Source of the DNA: Mycoplana rhizolycopersici
GTDB lineage: Bacteria > Pseudomonadota > Alphaproteobacteria > Rhizobiales > Rhizobiaceae
Direction: 5' to 3'
DNA: 64,000 nt
Assembly (NCBI RefSeq): GCF_013378445.1
Contig: NZ_JABXYK010000002.1
Span: 124,001-188,000 of the forward strand
How positions within the stretch are numbered: the stretch's first letter is position 1; every line of letters starts with the position of its first letter. The notes under the pieces were generated by a model. It ran no database searches. It had not been told where the DNA came from and saw only the letters and a list, made by a program, of their open reading frames with translations. Of the stretch, positions 25,262 to 34,054 are shown piece after piece. Both the position numbers and the translations under genes were made by a program.

Positions 25262-26383
25262 ATGGCAGCCATCGGTGTCGGTTTGATCGGTACGGGATAT
25301 ATGGGCAAGTGTCACGCGCTTGCCTGGAACAATGTTGCGACGATATTCGGCGACGTGGACCGGCCGCGTCTGGTTCATCTGGCCGAGCGAAATGCCGAGT
25401 TCGCCGCCGCCCGCGCCAGAGAATTCGGCTTTGCCAGGGCAACCGCCGACTGGCGCGAGCTTCTTTCCGATCCGGAGGTCGACGTCATCTCGATCACCAC
25501 GCCCAACCAGTTTCACGCGGAGATGGCCATTGCGGCACTGGAGGCGGGCAAGCACGTGTGGTGCGAAAAGCCGATGGCCACCTCGCTTGCCGATGCCGAA
25601 CGGATGCTGGCCGCCGCCAAGCGCTCCGGCAAGGTTGCGATCATCGGCTACAACTACATCCAGAACCCCGTCATGCGTCATATCCGCAAGCTGCTGGAAG
25701 AGGGCGCGATCGGCACCGTCACCCAGGTGCGGGTGGAGATGGACGAAGACTTCATGGCCGATCCGGAAGCGCCGTTCTCGCCGCGCAGCGAAAAGGCGTC
25801 TGGCTACGGCGCGCTCGACGATTTCGCCGTGCATACGCTGTCGCTGCTGTGGAACCTCGTCGGCCACGCAAAATCCGTCATGACGGATCTCGGCAAGCCC
25901 TATGCCGATCGCCCGCTTACGGACGGCGGGCGGCGCACGGTCGAAAACCACGACCAGGCCAGCGTGCTGATGCGGCTGGAAGGCGGCATTCCCGCGGTGC
26001 TGATGGTCAACCGCGCGGCCTGGGGCCGCAAGGGGCGCATCGCGCTGCAGATTTTCGGCTCCGCAGGCGCGCTCGTCTACGATCAGGAGCGCATGAACGA
26101 GTTCCAGATCTACCGCGCCGCAGGCCCGACGGGAGAGCAGGGGTTCGTCACGGTGCTGGCCGGTCCGCAGCACAGGCCCTACGATCGCTTCGTTCCTGCC
26201 CCCGGACACAGCCTCGGTTTCAACGACCTCAAGGTGGTCGAATGCCGTGAACTGGTCGCCGCGATCGGCGGGGAGCCCTTCCGCGCCATCGACTTTGCCG
26301 AGGGCCTCCGAATCGAGCGCTCCGTGCATGCGATGGCGCAGTCCTTTGCCGAACGTCGCTGGGTGGACGTCGCGGATGTGTGA
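25262..26383 (+). CDS. Gfo/Idh/MocA oxidoreductase, probable inositol dehydrogenase
   Basis: A 373-residue NAD(P)-dependent dehydrogenase. The Rossmann motif is GVGLIGTGYMGKCHALAW, followed by ISITTPNQFHAEMAIAAL and VWCEKPMATS, where the lysine of EKP is catalytic. The second domain has GYNYIQNPVMRHIRKLLEEG and GALDDFAVHTLSLLWNLVG, with Asp/His residues at the substrate site. Its divergent placement from iolR matches the gene sometimes called iolY in Sinorhizobium, linked to scyllo-inositol use. The ATG has GGAGGAGAGACG directly upstream. Exact substrate (myo- or scyllo-inositol, or another polyol) is inferred from context. Confidence 0.88.
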   Translation: MAAIGVGLIGTGYMGKCHALAWNNVATIFGDVDRPRLVHLAERNAEFAAARAREFGFARATADWRELLSDPEVDVISITTPNQFHAEMAIAALEAGKHVWCEKPMATSLADAERMLAAAKRSGKVAIIGYNYIQNPVMRHIRKLLEEGAIGTVTQVRVEMDEDFMADPEAPFSPRSEKASGYGALDDFAVHTLSLLWNLVGHAKSVMTDLGKPYADRPLTDGGRRTVENHDQASVLMRLEGGIPAVLMVNRAAWGRKGRIALQIFGSAGALVYDQERMNEFQIYRAAGPTGEQGFVTVLAGPQHRPYDRFVPAPGHSLGFNDLKVVECRELVAAIGGEPFRAIDFAEGLRIERSVHAMAQSFAERRWVDVADV

Positions 26384-26424
26384 GGCGCCGTCCGGATGGG
26401 CGTCGGGAACTGTCTGAAATGCAA

Positions 26425-26457
26425 GAGGCGCGGCCGTCGTCAGGCCGCGCCCCCTCT
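26425..26457. terminator. Hairpin between convergent genes
   Basis: A perfect 9-base stem GGCGCGGCC / GGCCGCGCC (26427-26435 and 26443-26451) with a GTCGTCA loop, extendable to AGAGG/CCTCT with one bulge. It lies between the convergent oxidoreductase and RTX genes and can serve both strands. No strong T run follows. Confidence 0.6.
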
Positions 26458-26483
26458 CGAGCCATTCGAGCGTTCATTTCGCC

Positions 26484-27521
26484 TCAGAGGACGAAGTCGC
26501 TCGCATAGTATTTCGTCAGGTTGGCATAGATCTGGAAATCCGCCTTCCCGTCGCCGTCCACGTCGCCGGAGATGACGTGGCCGGAGTAGCGCAGTTCGCC
26601 CGCCCTGTCGTCGAACGAATCCGTACCGATGAACTTGAACGCTTGGTTGCCGCTGCGGTTGACGTTGGCGTCGATGTTGCTGAGATCGATCCTGTCATTC
26701 TCGGAGCGATAGAAATCCTCGATGACGTCGCGCTTGCTGCCGACGACGGAATCCTTGATCGAATCGAAGATGAAATAGTCCGAGCCCGAGCCGCCGTTCA
26801 GGATATCGTGGCCGCGGCCACCGACGAGATCGTCGTTGCCGTTGCCGCCCAGAAGTTCGTCGCTGCCGGAGCCTCCGACGAGATAGTCGTTGCCGCTGCG
26901 GCCCGACAGGATGTCGTTGCCGCTGCCGCCCTTCAGGTCGTTGGCACCGGAATTGCCGCGCAGCGTATCGTTGAAGCCGGTCCCTGTGGCGTTCTCGATG
27001 CTCGTGAACGTCTCCTTGTTCGACCCCACCTTGGCGAACTTCTTGTCGAGATCGACATACACGCCGCGGCCGCGCAGGTCGCTGTCGTCCTGCAGCGCAT
27101 AGCTCAGCGTATCGTTGCCCGAGCCGCCGTTAAAGTAGTTGTCATAGCCGACAGACAGGAACGTATCGTTGTCGTTTTCGCCGTAGTAGTCGCTCTGCAG
27201 CGTCTCGACCTCGAACCAGTCGTTGCCGGAGCCGCCGTAGACGACGTCGTAATAGTCGTCGTCGATGGCGTAGCCGTTGTGGATATAGGTGTCGTTGCCG
27301 GAGCCGAGGTCGATCTTGTTGCCGCCCTCGAACCAGTTCTTCACATAGTCGTTGCCGCTGCCGGCCTTGACATAGTTGAAGCCGCCGTCGGGGCTCGTGA
27401 GGTTCAGGTAGATCGTGTCGTTGCCGCCGTAGGTGTAGATGTCGACCTCGATACGGCCGTTCTGCGTGGCAGTGTCACGGCCGTTGCTGCCTTCGAAAGT
27501 GTAGGAGTTGATCCAACCCAT
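26484..27521 (-). CDS. RTX calcium-binding repeat protein
   Basis: A 345-residue acidic protein rich in Gly, Asp and Asn. Scattered GSGND units (AGSGNDYVKN, LGSGNDTYIH, GGSGNDWFEV, GGSGNDTLSY) are followed by a compact block of nonapeptide RTX repeats at about residues 198-255 (GGSGNDILS, GRSGNDYLV, GGSGSDELL, GGNGNDDLV, GGRGHDILN, GGSGSDYFI). After the block comes the serralysin-type tail DVIEDFYRSENDRIDLSNID and a C-terminus ending in SDFVL, typical of type I secretion signals. No N-terminal signal peptide is present. No protease or lipase motif is visible, so the activity is unknown. No type I secretion genes lie in the window. The start is supported by AGGAAGAGG upstream. Confidence 0.85.
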   Translation of the reverse strand: MGWINSYTFEGSNGRDTATQNGRIEVDIYTYGGNDTIYLNLTSPDGGFNYVKAGSGNDYVKNWFEGGNKIDLGSGNDTYIHNGYAIDDDYYDVVYGGSGNDWFEVETLQSDYYGENDNDTFLSVGYDNYFNGGSGNDTLSYALQDDSDLRGRGVYVDLDKKFAKVGSNKETFTSIENATGTGFNDTLRGNSGANDLKGGSGNDILSGRSGNDYLVGGSGSDELLGGNGNDDLVGGRGHDILNGGSGSDYFIFDSIKDSVVGSKRDVIEDFYRSENDRIDLSNIDANVNRSGNQAFKFIGTDSFDDRAGELRYSGHVISGDVDGDGKADFQIYANLTKYYASDFVL

Positions 27522-27666
27522 AATTGTCGTCCTCTTCCTGCTATGGCGTCGATGATTGAAAGCTTATGCGCACCTTCCTGAATGCGGCTTGAACGAAGCC
27601 ACGGTCGGCCGACGCACCCAAAGGTTGCTCGAAGTCGTGGCAAAACGAGGCTGAAGAGATGATTCT

Positions 27667-28932
27667 TTGATGACATCGACGGTCGAGCCGCCGCCATCGC
27701 GACGCATACCGCCCGCCTTCGACAAATGGTACTGCCGCAACTATCACGGCACCCCGCGGCACAACAGCCGCGGCGTGGTGCAGCGGTTCCTTGGCTTCTG
27801 GGACTGCAACCCGACGACGCTGATTCCTGTGCCGCAGGCCGAGTCCGCGGCACTCTTCGTGGAGATGATGGGCGGCGCTGACAAAATCCTGGCGAAAGGC
27901 CGCGAGCTCCACGATCAGGGCCAGTATCTGCTTGCGCAGGAAATCCTGAACAAGCTCGTGCAGGCCGAACCGACGAATGCGGCTGCGAAGGACCTGCTGG
28001 CGGACGTCTTCGAGCAGGTCGGTTACCAGCAGGCAAGCCCCGGCGTGCGCAACAGTTTTCTTGCCGCGTCTTATGAACTGCGCACCGGCATTCCACAGGG
28101 TGAGACGGCGGACACCAGCAGCCCCGACGTGATCCGGGCCATGTCCACCGAACTGTTTCTCAACTTCCTCGGCATTCGCATGGACAGCCGGAAGGCCGAG
28201 GGCATGCGCTTCACCATCAACCTGATCCTACCAGACATTGGTGAGATGTTCCTGGTCGAGATGGAAAACGCGACACTTACCAATATTCAAGGACACCAGG
28301 CGAAGGACGCAGACCTTACGCTGACGATCAACCGTTCCGATCTCGAACTGACGATGATGGGCACCAAAACCCTGGAACACTGGGATCATCTTGATTTCGC
28401 AGCGATGGCCATCGGCGAGGCTCGCTATGGCCGCTTCAGCATCGTCGGCGACGTCCTCTATACGAAGCTGTCGGGAAGCAGGGGGACGCCCCTGGGAGTT
28501 CTGGCCGAGAGCGTGGATGTCGACGCCGAGACGTTCGCAGGCGTGGGCTATTCCATGCTGGAAGACAACAGGGTACGTCTCGATGTGGTTGGTGGTATCC
28601 GGGTCTGGCACGTCAATACGTCGGTCTCGGTGAGCGGGGGAAGTCTCGGCAATCAGTCGAGAAATGACGGCGACACCTGGGTCGATGCACTCGGAGGCTT
28701 GAAAGGCACCTACTCGTTCACGCCGAACCTGTTCGTGACCGGTTGGGGACTGGTTGGCGGCGGCGGTGCCAATATCGATTGGGACGTGGCTGCCACGCTT
28801 GGCTACAAGTTCAACGACACGTTCTCGGCAGTGGCCGGCTACCGCGCATTGGGCGTCGATTACAGCAATGACGGCTTTGTCTTCGATGTCGTCCAGCAGG
28901 GGCCGATCCTGGGACTTGTCGTTAAATTCTAG
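27667..28932 (+). pseudogene. Chimeric ORF: alkylsulfatase C-terminal part fused in frame to an outer-membrane barrel C-half
   Basis: A 421-codon frame made of two unrelated pieces. Residues of about 14-237 (PPAFDKWYCRNYHGTPRHNSR, FLGFWDCNPTTLIPVPQ, FVEMMGGADKILAKGRELHDQGQY, LLADVFEQVGYQQASPGVRNSFL, AMSTELFLNFLGIRMD, LTINRSDLELTMMGTKTLE) match the dimerisation and SCP2-like domains of SdsA1/BDS1-type alkylsulfatases. The catalytic metallo-beta-lactamase domain is missing and the SCP2 domain is cut. From about residue 238 (near base 28377) the sequence becomes an outer-membrane beta-barrel protein (SVDVDAETFAGVGYSML, GGGANIDWDVAATLGYKFND, GYRALGVDYSNDGFVFDVVQQGP, ending LGLVVKF) lacking its signal peptide and first strands. 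A deletion joining two old genes explains this best. Expression is uncertain, and I treat it as a remnant. Confidence 0.75.
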
Positions 28933-29133
28933 TCCGCTCGACGAGCTGGACGCGACAATGATAAGGAGATCGACGACGCATTTGGCTTGTCAGCTTCATG
29001 CACTATGATCACGGATATGTTGATCTGGAGCAGAGGACCCAGCAAACCATCGACAACCCGTTCGGCACGAAGTTGTCATCTATGTCTTGGGAACAAACTG
29101 TTACCTATGTGTCTGGGTCGGACAAAGGTCACG

Positions 29134-29223
29134 TGGCGGAGAAGAAGGGATTCGAACCCTCGATACCGTTCCCGGTATACTCCCTTAGCAGGGGAGCGCC
29201 TTCGACCACTCGGCCACCTCTCC
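29134..29223 (-). tRNA. tRNA-Ser (anticodon GCT)
   Basis: The reverse strand folds into a tRNA with acceptor stem GGAGAGG pairing to CTTCTCC (one G-T pair), D arm around TGGCCGAGTGG, anticodon arm CTCCC-CTGCTAA-GGGAG with anticodon GCT, a long variable arm (TATACCGGGAACGGTATC) as in class II tRNAs, and T arm GAGGGTTCGAATCCC TTC. The discriminator is G and CCA is encoded at 29136-29134. It reads AGC/AGT serine codons. It lies next to the chimeric remnant and a gene-poor stretch. Confidence 0.95.
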
Positions 29224-29746
29224 GTCGCGGTCCTGATATGGGGAATCGGATGGGCGATCAAGCCTTTTTTCTGGTTGGCGGCGCGCATCCCCGTTTTTGA
29301 TGGTGGGGACACCGGCGGCCAAAGCCGGAAACATCGCCGGAACTTCAGTTGCTGGCCAGTTGCCAGAAGGAGCCGCCGCAGCGGTCCCTATGCCGCCGGC
29401 TCGCCTTCTTCGCGGGTATGCTCTGTCAGGTGACGCCGTTCCGGTGAAGCGAGATGCGGGCGAGTATCGCCATCCGCTTTGCGGCAGACCCCGACCCCTC
29501 GGTCTAGCCTGCCCTTGGTGCAGCCCGCCGTTGGTCGAGCCTGGGAGAGTGGCGGAGGGGGCCGGGACGCCCGGACGACGCAAGGGGGGGGCTGGCGGCG
29601 CAAAGCAATTGTGATGGCGCTGAGAGTGCTCGAAATCCGGCAACGCATCCTTGCGCGATCGCGCGAGGCGGGCGCGCGCCTCGCCATTCATGCCCTGTTC
29701 AACTAGGACCCTCATCATATGGGGCGTACATTGAAAGGGTGGAATT
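29224..29746. other. Gene-poor stretch between tRNA-Ser and the BA14K gene
   Basis: About 520 bases with no gene that I can support. Several open frames exist on both strands because of high GC, but their translations are proline/arginine-rich low-complexity sequence without ribosome binding sites. The stretch includes a run of eight G residues. The promoters of the tRNA and of the BA14K gene should lie here. Confidence 0.5.
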
Positions 29747-30208
29747 ATGAAAAAACTCTCTGTCGTCGTCTTGGCTGCGTTGACCGCATTCTCGGGCGTT
29801 TTGCCCGCAGGCGCAGCACCTTTTAGCCTCACCGCGAAACAGCCGGCAGCCATTTCCGTCGATCTTCAGGACGTGCAGTACCGTCGCGATGATCGCGGTC
29901 GCGACCGGCACTATCGACGTCCGCCGCCGCGCCACGGCTGGCACAACGGTCACAGGGGCTACCGGGAGTACCGGCCCGGCTATCGCCGCTACAATGACGG
30001 ATGGTGGTACCCGCTGGCTGCGTTCACTGCCGGTGCCGTCATAGGCGGTGCCATCGCAAGTCCCGGCGTGGCAGCGCCACCCCCGCGCGGCATGAGCCAG
30101 GCGCATGTCGACTGGTGCATGTCCCGTTACCGTACCTATCGCGCCTTCGATAACAGCTACGTGCCGCAGATCGGTGTCCGGGCGCAGTGCATTTCGCCGT
30201 ATCGCTAA
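29747..30208 (+). CDS. BA14K family exported protein
   Basis: A 153-residue protein with a signal peptide (KKLSVVVLAALTAFSGVLPAGAAPF). A basic, tyrosine- and arginine-rich linker follows (residues of about 45-85), then a hydrophobic stretch AAFTAGAVIGGAIAS, and finally the BA14K domain HVDWCMSRYRTYRAFDNSYVPQIG with a terminal RAQCISPYR. The two cysteines of the domain are present. The Brucella founder (BA14K) is an immunoreactive, lectin-like surface protein; function in rhizobia is unclear. A rho-independent terminator follows directly. Confidence 0.88.
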   Translation: MKKLSVVVLAALTAFSGVLPAGAAPFSLTAKQPAAISVDLQDVQYRRDDRGRDRHYRRPPPRHGWHNGHRGYREYRPGYRRYNDGWWYPLAAFTAGAVIGGAIASPGVAAPPPRGMSQAHVDWCMSRYRTYRAFDNSYVPQIGVRAQCISPYR

Positions 30209-30230
30209 AGGTCTGCTGGCCTTTCGCGAA

Positions 30231-30272
30231 AAACCCCGTCGTCGGTCAGCCGGCGGCGGGGTTTCGTCTTTT
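30231..30272 (+). terminator. Rho-independent terminator of the BA14K gene
   Basis: AAACCCCG (30231-30238) pairs with CGGGGTTT (30257-30264), with additional pairing toward the loop, followed by CGTCTTTT. It lies 22 bases after the stop codon. Confidence 0.8.
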
Positions 30273-30344
30273 GGTGAGTTTGATCGAAACCGTGCGCAAG
30301 GGCGCGCGGCATCACGGTCGGACGCTATGCGGCACGGACGTCTC

Positions 30345-30428
30345 CTAGCGCGTGTCGCGCGCAACCCAGCGGTAAAACCAGAATACGGCGGCGAAGAAAC
30401 AGAGGAGCTGGACAAGTTGAAAGGTCAT
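30345..30428 (-). CDS. Possible 27-residue membrane microprotein
   Basis: A short reverse-strand frame begins ATG at 30428 and ends TAG at 30345. It reads MTFQLVQLLCFFAAVFWFYR followed by a basic tail (WVARDTR): one aromatic-rich hydrophobic segment with a positive end, the layout of single-pass membrane microproteins. A weak purine-rich GGGAAA lies about 10 bases upstream. The composition is not what random GC-rich sequence gives, but the frame is too short for certainty. Confidence 0.35.
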   Translation of the reverse strand: MTFQLVQLLCFFAAVFWFYRWVARDTR

Positions 30429-30901
30429 ATTCGTGATTTCCCGGCTTCCCCTCCCGCACCCGGGCTTAATATATCATTAAGCATTCATCAACTGATATTG
30501 CCGCTCCAGCCTGTGGACGGCCGTTTACAAAACGAGATGGCGGAAATGGCTGTTTCGACGCTATCGGAGGCTGCCCGTAAAAAGGGCATCAGGCGTGCCC
30601 TGCGTCACCTGATTGGGTTACGCCGCTTGCAGTAGGCACGGCATGCGTTCATGACCTGGTCCGTCTGTGTTCGATCGCCGTTCATTGCCGATTTAGCAAT
30701 TTCTGCATTAGCGAAATGGGGTTTATCGCAATGCTCGACCCGCCCGCCACAGCCATCTCGGCAGATTCCGCTTGGCTGTTCATCGCTATCAGCGTAAAAA
30801 TTTCCTCGCACTCCGATATCGATCTTTCGATCTAGAACTCGGTGTTTTCGCGATGGGGCGCGAGACAGGACGCGCCCGGAGTCGTTGCAAGGGAGGCGTG
30901 A
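30429..30901. other. Intergenic stretch, possible short peptides only
   Basis: About 470 bases separate the microprotein from the next small gene. A short plus-strand frame at 30537-30635 encodes a 32-residue basic peptide (ARKKGIRRALRHLIGLRRLQ at its end) with only a weak ribosome site. Parts are relatively AT-rich (near 30470 and 30690). I see nothing else that I can name. Confidence 0.4.
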
Positions 30902-31126
30902 ATGATTACGCGCTTTATCCGTGCCGACGATTTCGTCGGGCCGGATGATCTCAGCATGCTGCAGGAGGTCTTCGACGATCTCTGCAGGGAATGTCTTTTG
31001 TCTCACCATTCCGCCGCCGCGGACGAACTGGCACGACAGATCATCCAGTTCTACAAGGCCGGAGCGCGCGATCGCGAAAAGCTCAAGGCGACGGTCTGCC
31101 CCCGATTGCGCCGACCGACCGGCTGA
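30902..31126 (+). CDS. Small conserved-looking protein, unknown
   Basis: A 74-residue soluble protein beginning MITRFIRADDFVGPDDLSML and continuing QEVFDDLCRECLLSHHSAAA, ADELARQIIQFYKAG. It is predicted to be mostly helical with two cysteines and no signal peptide. A strong GGGAGG lies about 6 bases before the ATG, which supports translation. Small proteins of this kind are common in Rhizobiaceae, but I do not recognise a named family. Confidence 0.6.
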   Translation: MITRFIRADDFVGPDDLSMLQEVFDDLCRECLLSHHSAAADELARQIIQFYKAGARDREKLKATVCPRLRRPTG

Positions 31127-31233
31127 TCGCGAAAATCGGCGGGTCACCCGCTGCCCGAGGCGCAAGCGCTCAACTCTGCCTCTAAATCGGAGTTCTGGCC
31201 GCCCCGTGTCGCGCGCGGGCCGTAGGACCCGCG

Positions 31234-31506
31234 ATGATGGCCGAGATCACGAAACATTTACGACAAGTTGCTGAAACCAAACCGTGCTCTGACACGTATT
31301 ACAGTCTCAGAGAGTGTGGCTTGTCGGGGAGATGGACTTTGAGCAGAGGATGTGCAGCGGAAAAATCCGTGACGATCGTCAAGCAGAGCGGCAAGTGGGT
31401 CGTGACGGTGCGGGTCGAAACCAGTTCGGTTCATACCGCATTTGCAACAGAGGAAGAGGCGCGACGCTTCGAAGCCTATCAGCGCAGCAAGCTTGGCCTG
31501 GGTTAG
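31234..31506 (+). CDS. Small protein, unknown
   Basis: A 90-residue frame (ATG at 31234 or 31237; AGGA about 8 bases upstream). The first half contains three cysteines (KPCSDTYYSLRECGLSGRW, RGCAAEKS). The second half is a short beta-beta-alpha pattern, SVTIVKQSGKWVVTVRVETSS then TEEEARRFEAYQRSK. The alternation and the realistic composition argue for a true gene. No family is recognised. Confidence 0.5.
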   Translation: MMAEITKHLRQVAETKPCSDTYYSLRECGLSGRWTLSRGCAAEKSVTIVKQSGKWVVTVRVETSSVHTAFATEEEARRFEAYQRSKLGLG

Positions 31507-31783
31507 TCCCGAACTGGAGCCAATCGAGCGAATCTCTGGTCACGCTGTTGCGGTGATCGTGCCCAAATCTGTTCACAACAGCCGCTTGCGGCTGCATTGC
31601 CGGCAGAAAGCCGCATTTCTTGGGTCTCCTCGTGATTCGAGACGCACCGAAGGCTGAACTGTCGGTTGCGTTTATTTGCGGCGGACATCTGTTATCCATT
31701 ATCCACGAACGGGGATGCGGTGATTCGCGAATGCGCGGAACCCTTACGGGGCGCGCCAGCCCGATGCTACGAGGAGACGAGAC

Positions 31784-32803
31784 ATGACGAATGCCCGGAC
31801 CCATGAGGTCGCGGAAATGCGCCCGAAGATCACCGTGATCGGCGTCGGCGGCGGCGGCGGCAACGCGGTCAACAACATGATCACCGAGAATCTGCAGGGC
31901 GCCGACTTCGTCGTCGCCAATACGGATGCCCAGGCGCTGACCATGTCGAAGGCCACCCGCATCATCCAGCTCGGCGCCGATATCACCGGCGGACTGGGGG
32001 CCGGCGCCCATCCGGAGATCGGCCGGGCGGCTGCGGAAGAATCGATCGACGAGATCATGGACCATCTGTCCGGCACCCATATGTGCTTCGTCACAGCCGG
32101 CATGGGCGGCGGTACCGGCACCGGGGCTGCGGCTGTCATCGCCCAGGCCGCCCGCAATGCCGGCATCCTGACGGTCGGCGTCGTCACCAAGCCGTTTTCG
32201 TTCGAGGGCCGTCGCCGCATGCAGATGGCCGATGAGGGGATCACACGGCTGCGTGAAAGCGCCGATACCGTCATCGTCATTCCCAACCAGAACCTGTTCC
32301 GCGTCGCCACGGCCAATACTACCTTCGCCGATGCGTTCATCTTGGCTGACCGCGTGCTCTATTCCGGCGTCAGTTGCATCACCGACCTGATCGTCAAGGA
32401 AGGTCTGATCAACCTCGACTTCGCCGACGTTCGCGCCGTGATGAAGGATATGGGGCGTGCGATGATGGGCACCGGCGAGGCGACGGGCGAGGGCAGGGCG
32501 ATGAAGGCTGCCGAAGCGGCCATTGCCAACCCGCTGCTGGACGAAGCCTCGATGAAGGGAGCCCAGGGCGTGCTGATTTCGATATCCGGCGGCAATGACA
32601 TGACGCTGTTCGAAGTTGACGAAGCCGCCTCGCGCATTCGCGATGAAGTGCACCACGACGCCAACATCGTCGTCGGCGCCATCTTCGACCAGGAGCTCGC
32701 CGGAACCTTCCGCGTTTCGGTGGTTGCAACCGGGCTGGGCGCCATGGAGGCCGAGGCCGGCGCGCACCCGGAGGCCCAGGTTGTCGTCAACTTCCAAAGG
32801 TAG
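31784..32803 (+). CDS. ftsZ2: Short FtsZ homologue (FtsZ2 type)
   Basis: A 339-residue tubulin-family GTPase. It has the complete FtsZ core: [19 protein letters not shown] (nucleotide loop), the tubulin signature GGGTGTG at residues 108-114, [18 protein letters not shown], and the T7 loop [15 protein letters not shown] that supplies GTPase residues. The protein stops right after the core ([21 protein letters not shown]). It therefore lacks the long linker and the conserved C-terminal peptide that binds FtsA and other division proteins; rhizobial main FtsZ is over 500 residues. Sinorhizobium meliloti carries a similar short FtsZ2. The gene stands alone, not in the dcw cluster. A GAGGAGACGAGAC precedes the ATG. 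Confidence 0.92.
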   Translation: MTNARTHEVAEMRPKITVIGVGGGGGNAVNNMITENLQGADFVVANTDAQALTMSKATRIIQLGADITGGLGAGAHPEIGRAAAEESIDEIMDHLSGTHMCFVTAGMGGGTGTGAAAVIAQAARNAGILTVGVVTKPFSFEGRRRMQMADEGITRLRESADTVIVIPNQNLFRVATANTTFADAFILADRVLYSGVSCITDLIVKEGLINLDFADVRAVMKDMGRAMMGTGEATGEGRAMKAAEAAIANPLLDEASMKGAQGVLISISGGNDMTLFEVDEAASRIRDEVHHDANIVVGAIFDQELAGTFRVSVVATGLGAMEAEAGAHPEAQVVVNFQR

Positions 32804-32932
32804 CGCCGCCGCAACCGCGTCCGCGCGATCGGGCGCGCCGCAAAATTCAAAGCCGCTTGCGAGCACCCCTCCCGAGCGGCTTCGTCATCAAAGCGTAGGA
32901 GCAGGAGCGGGCATACCCCGATCCGTTCGCGA

Positions 32933-34006
32933 TCAGAAATTGCGCTGCAGGCGGATCACGCCGCCCCAGTCCTTCGCGTTCGGTCCCGCCTTTTCGTCCA
33001 TGTGATTGCGGTAGTTGATTTCCGGCGTCACGGTGAAGCCCGGCGCGATCGTGTAGGTCATGTTCAGCGCCGCTTCGGCGTCGCCGCCCTCGTCGAAGTT
33101 GGCCGAGGCGTTCATGGTCGCCTTTTCCGTCATCTTGAAGGTGCCGCCGACCCACAGGGCCCAGTCGCCGCTCCAGCGGGCATAGTTGTTGGGTTCGCTG
33201 CCATTGGTGTTCCAGCCGCCCATCGCGAAGAGTTCGACCGGCCCCAGCGTCCCGTCCAGCCGAAGCTTGACCGCACCGGCATTCATCGATTCGTCGTATC
33301 CGCCGACCGCGCGGATTCGGAAGCCGTCCGCGGCGTAGCCGAGCGCGGCGACGAGGTCGGGCATGTAATTGTCGTCGGGCTTTGCCGCGTCCGCGACCAC
33401 GCTATTATCCTGGCCGCCGTCCGGATCGCTGTCGTCTTCTGCTGACAAGGCGAAGCTGAAGCCCGTTTCACCGCCATAGGTGTAGCGGAACTGCGTCCGG
33501 CCGAAGTCGCCGTAGTTCACGTCGTAATAGTCGTTGATCGTGTTGCCGGCATCTCCGGTGAATTCGGTATAGAGCGTATCGGAGTATCCGACCCGCAGGC
33601 CGCCGAGTTCCAGGTAGGCGTTCTCGATATTGATGCTCGTCGGCCCGTTGTCGTCGTTCTGGATCTCCGCCTCGCTGTAGGTCGAGAGGGCGCCGTACTC
33701 CGTATCGGTCGCCGAGGACAGGCGCAGCGCCAGCCGCGAGCGGGTCGACCACGAATCGCCGCCGCCGCCTAGAAAGGTGTCCTGTCCGTTCGGATCACCG
33801 CCGGCGGCCTCCACGCGAAGGTATCCGCCGACCTTCAGGCAGGTTTCGGTCCCTGGAATATAGAAGTAGCCGGTGCCGAACGCGTCGCAGACGCGAACGT
33901 AGGAAGCAGGCTCCGGCGCCGCGGTCACGGCCGCATCCGCGGCGTGTGCGACGCACGTCGAAAAGAGCAGCGCTGCAAAGGCGGCAAGTGGTGTCTTCAT
34001 GCGCAT
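32933..34006 (-). CDS. RopA-type porin (copy 1)
   Basis: A 357-residue porin of the alphaproteobacterial Porin_2 family. The signal peptide MKTPLAAFAALLFSTCVAHAAD is followed by the family's N-terminal block ASYVRVCDAFGTGYFYIPGTETCLKVGGYLRVEA, with its two conserved cysteines, and about 16 amphipathic strands. It ends NAKDWGGVIRLQRNF with the terminal phenylalanine required for outer-membrane insertion. It shares the plan of the two plus-strand porins but differs throughout and has its own signal sequence. It forms a trimeric channel for small hydrophilic solutes. A porin-stub gene lies 48 bases upstream on the same strand. Confidence 0.92.
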   Translation of the reverse strand: MRMKTPLAAFAALLFSTCVAHAADAAVTAAPEPASYVRVCDAFGTGYFYIPGTETCLKVGGYLRVEAAGGDPNGQDTFLGGGGDSWSTRSRLALRLSSATDTEYGALSTYSEAEIQNDDNGPTSINIENAYLELGGLRVGYSDTLYTEFTGDAGNTINDYYDVNYGDFGRTQFRYTYGGETGFSFALSAEDDSDPDGGQDNSVVADAAKPDDNYMPDLVAALGYAADGFRIRAVGGYDESMNAGAVKLRLDGTLGPVELFAMGGWNTNGSEPNNYARWSGDWALWVGGTFKMTEKATMNASANFDEGGDAEAALNMTYTIAPGFTVTPEINYRNHMDEKAGPNAKDWGGVIRLQRNF

Positions 34007-34054
34007 TGCCTATGTGGTCTGTTTGGACCCTAAGCATGCCGATGCGGCAGAATT

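Noticed and set aside
28998-29134. Possible transposase tail after the chimeric gene
   Set aside because: A frame beginning MHYDHGYVDLEQRTQQTI looked protein-like, but it has no ribosome site, runs into the tRNA and matches no family that I recognise.
27522-29223. Genomic island or prophage inserted at tRNA-Ser
   Set aside because: No integrase, no repeat of the tRNA 3' end and no phage genes are visible in the window; only the chimeric remnant suggests a deletion.
29224-29746. Several open frames of 70-220 codons between tRNA-Ser and the BA14K gene
   Set aside because: They overlap one another and the tRNA, lack ribosome sites and have proline/arginine-rich random-like composition.
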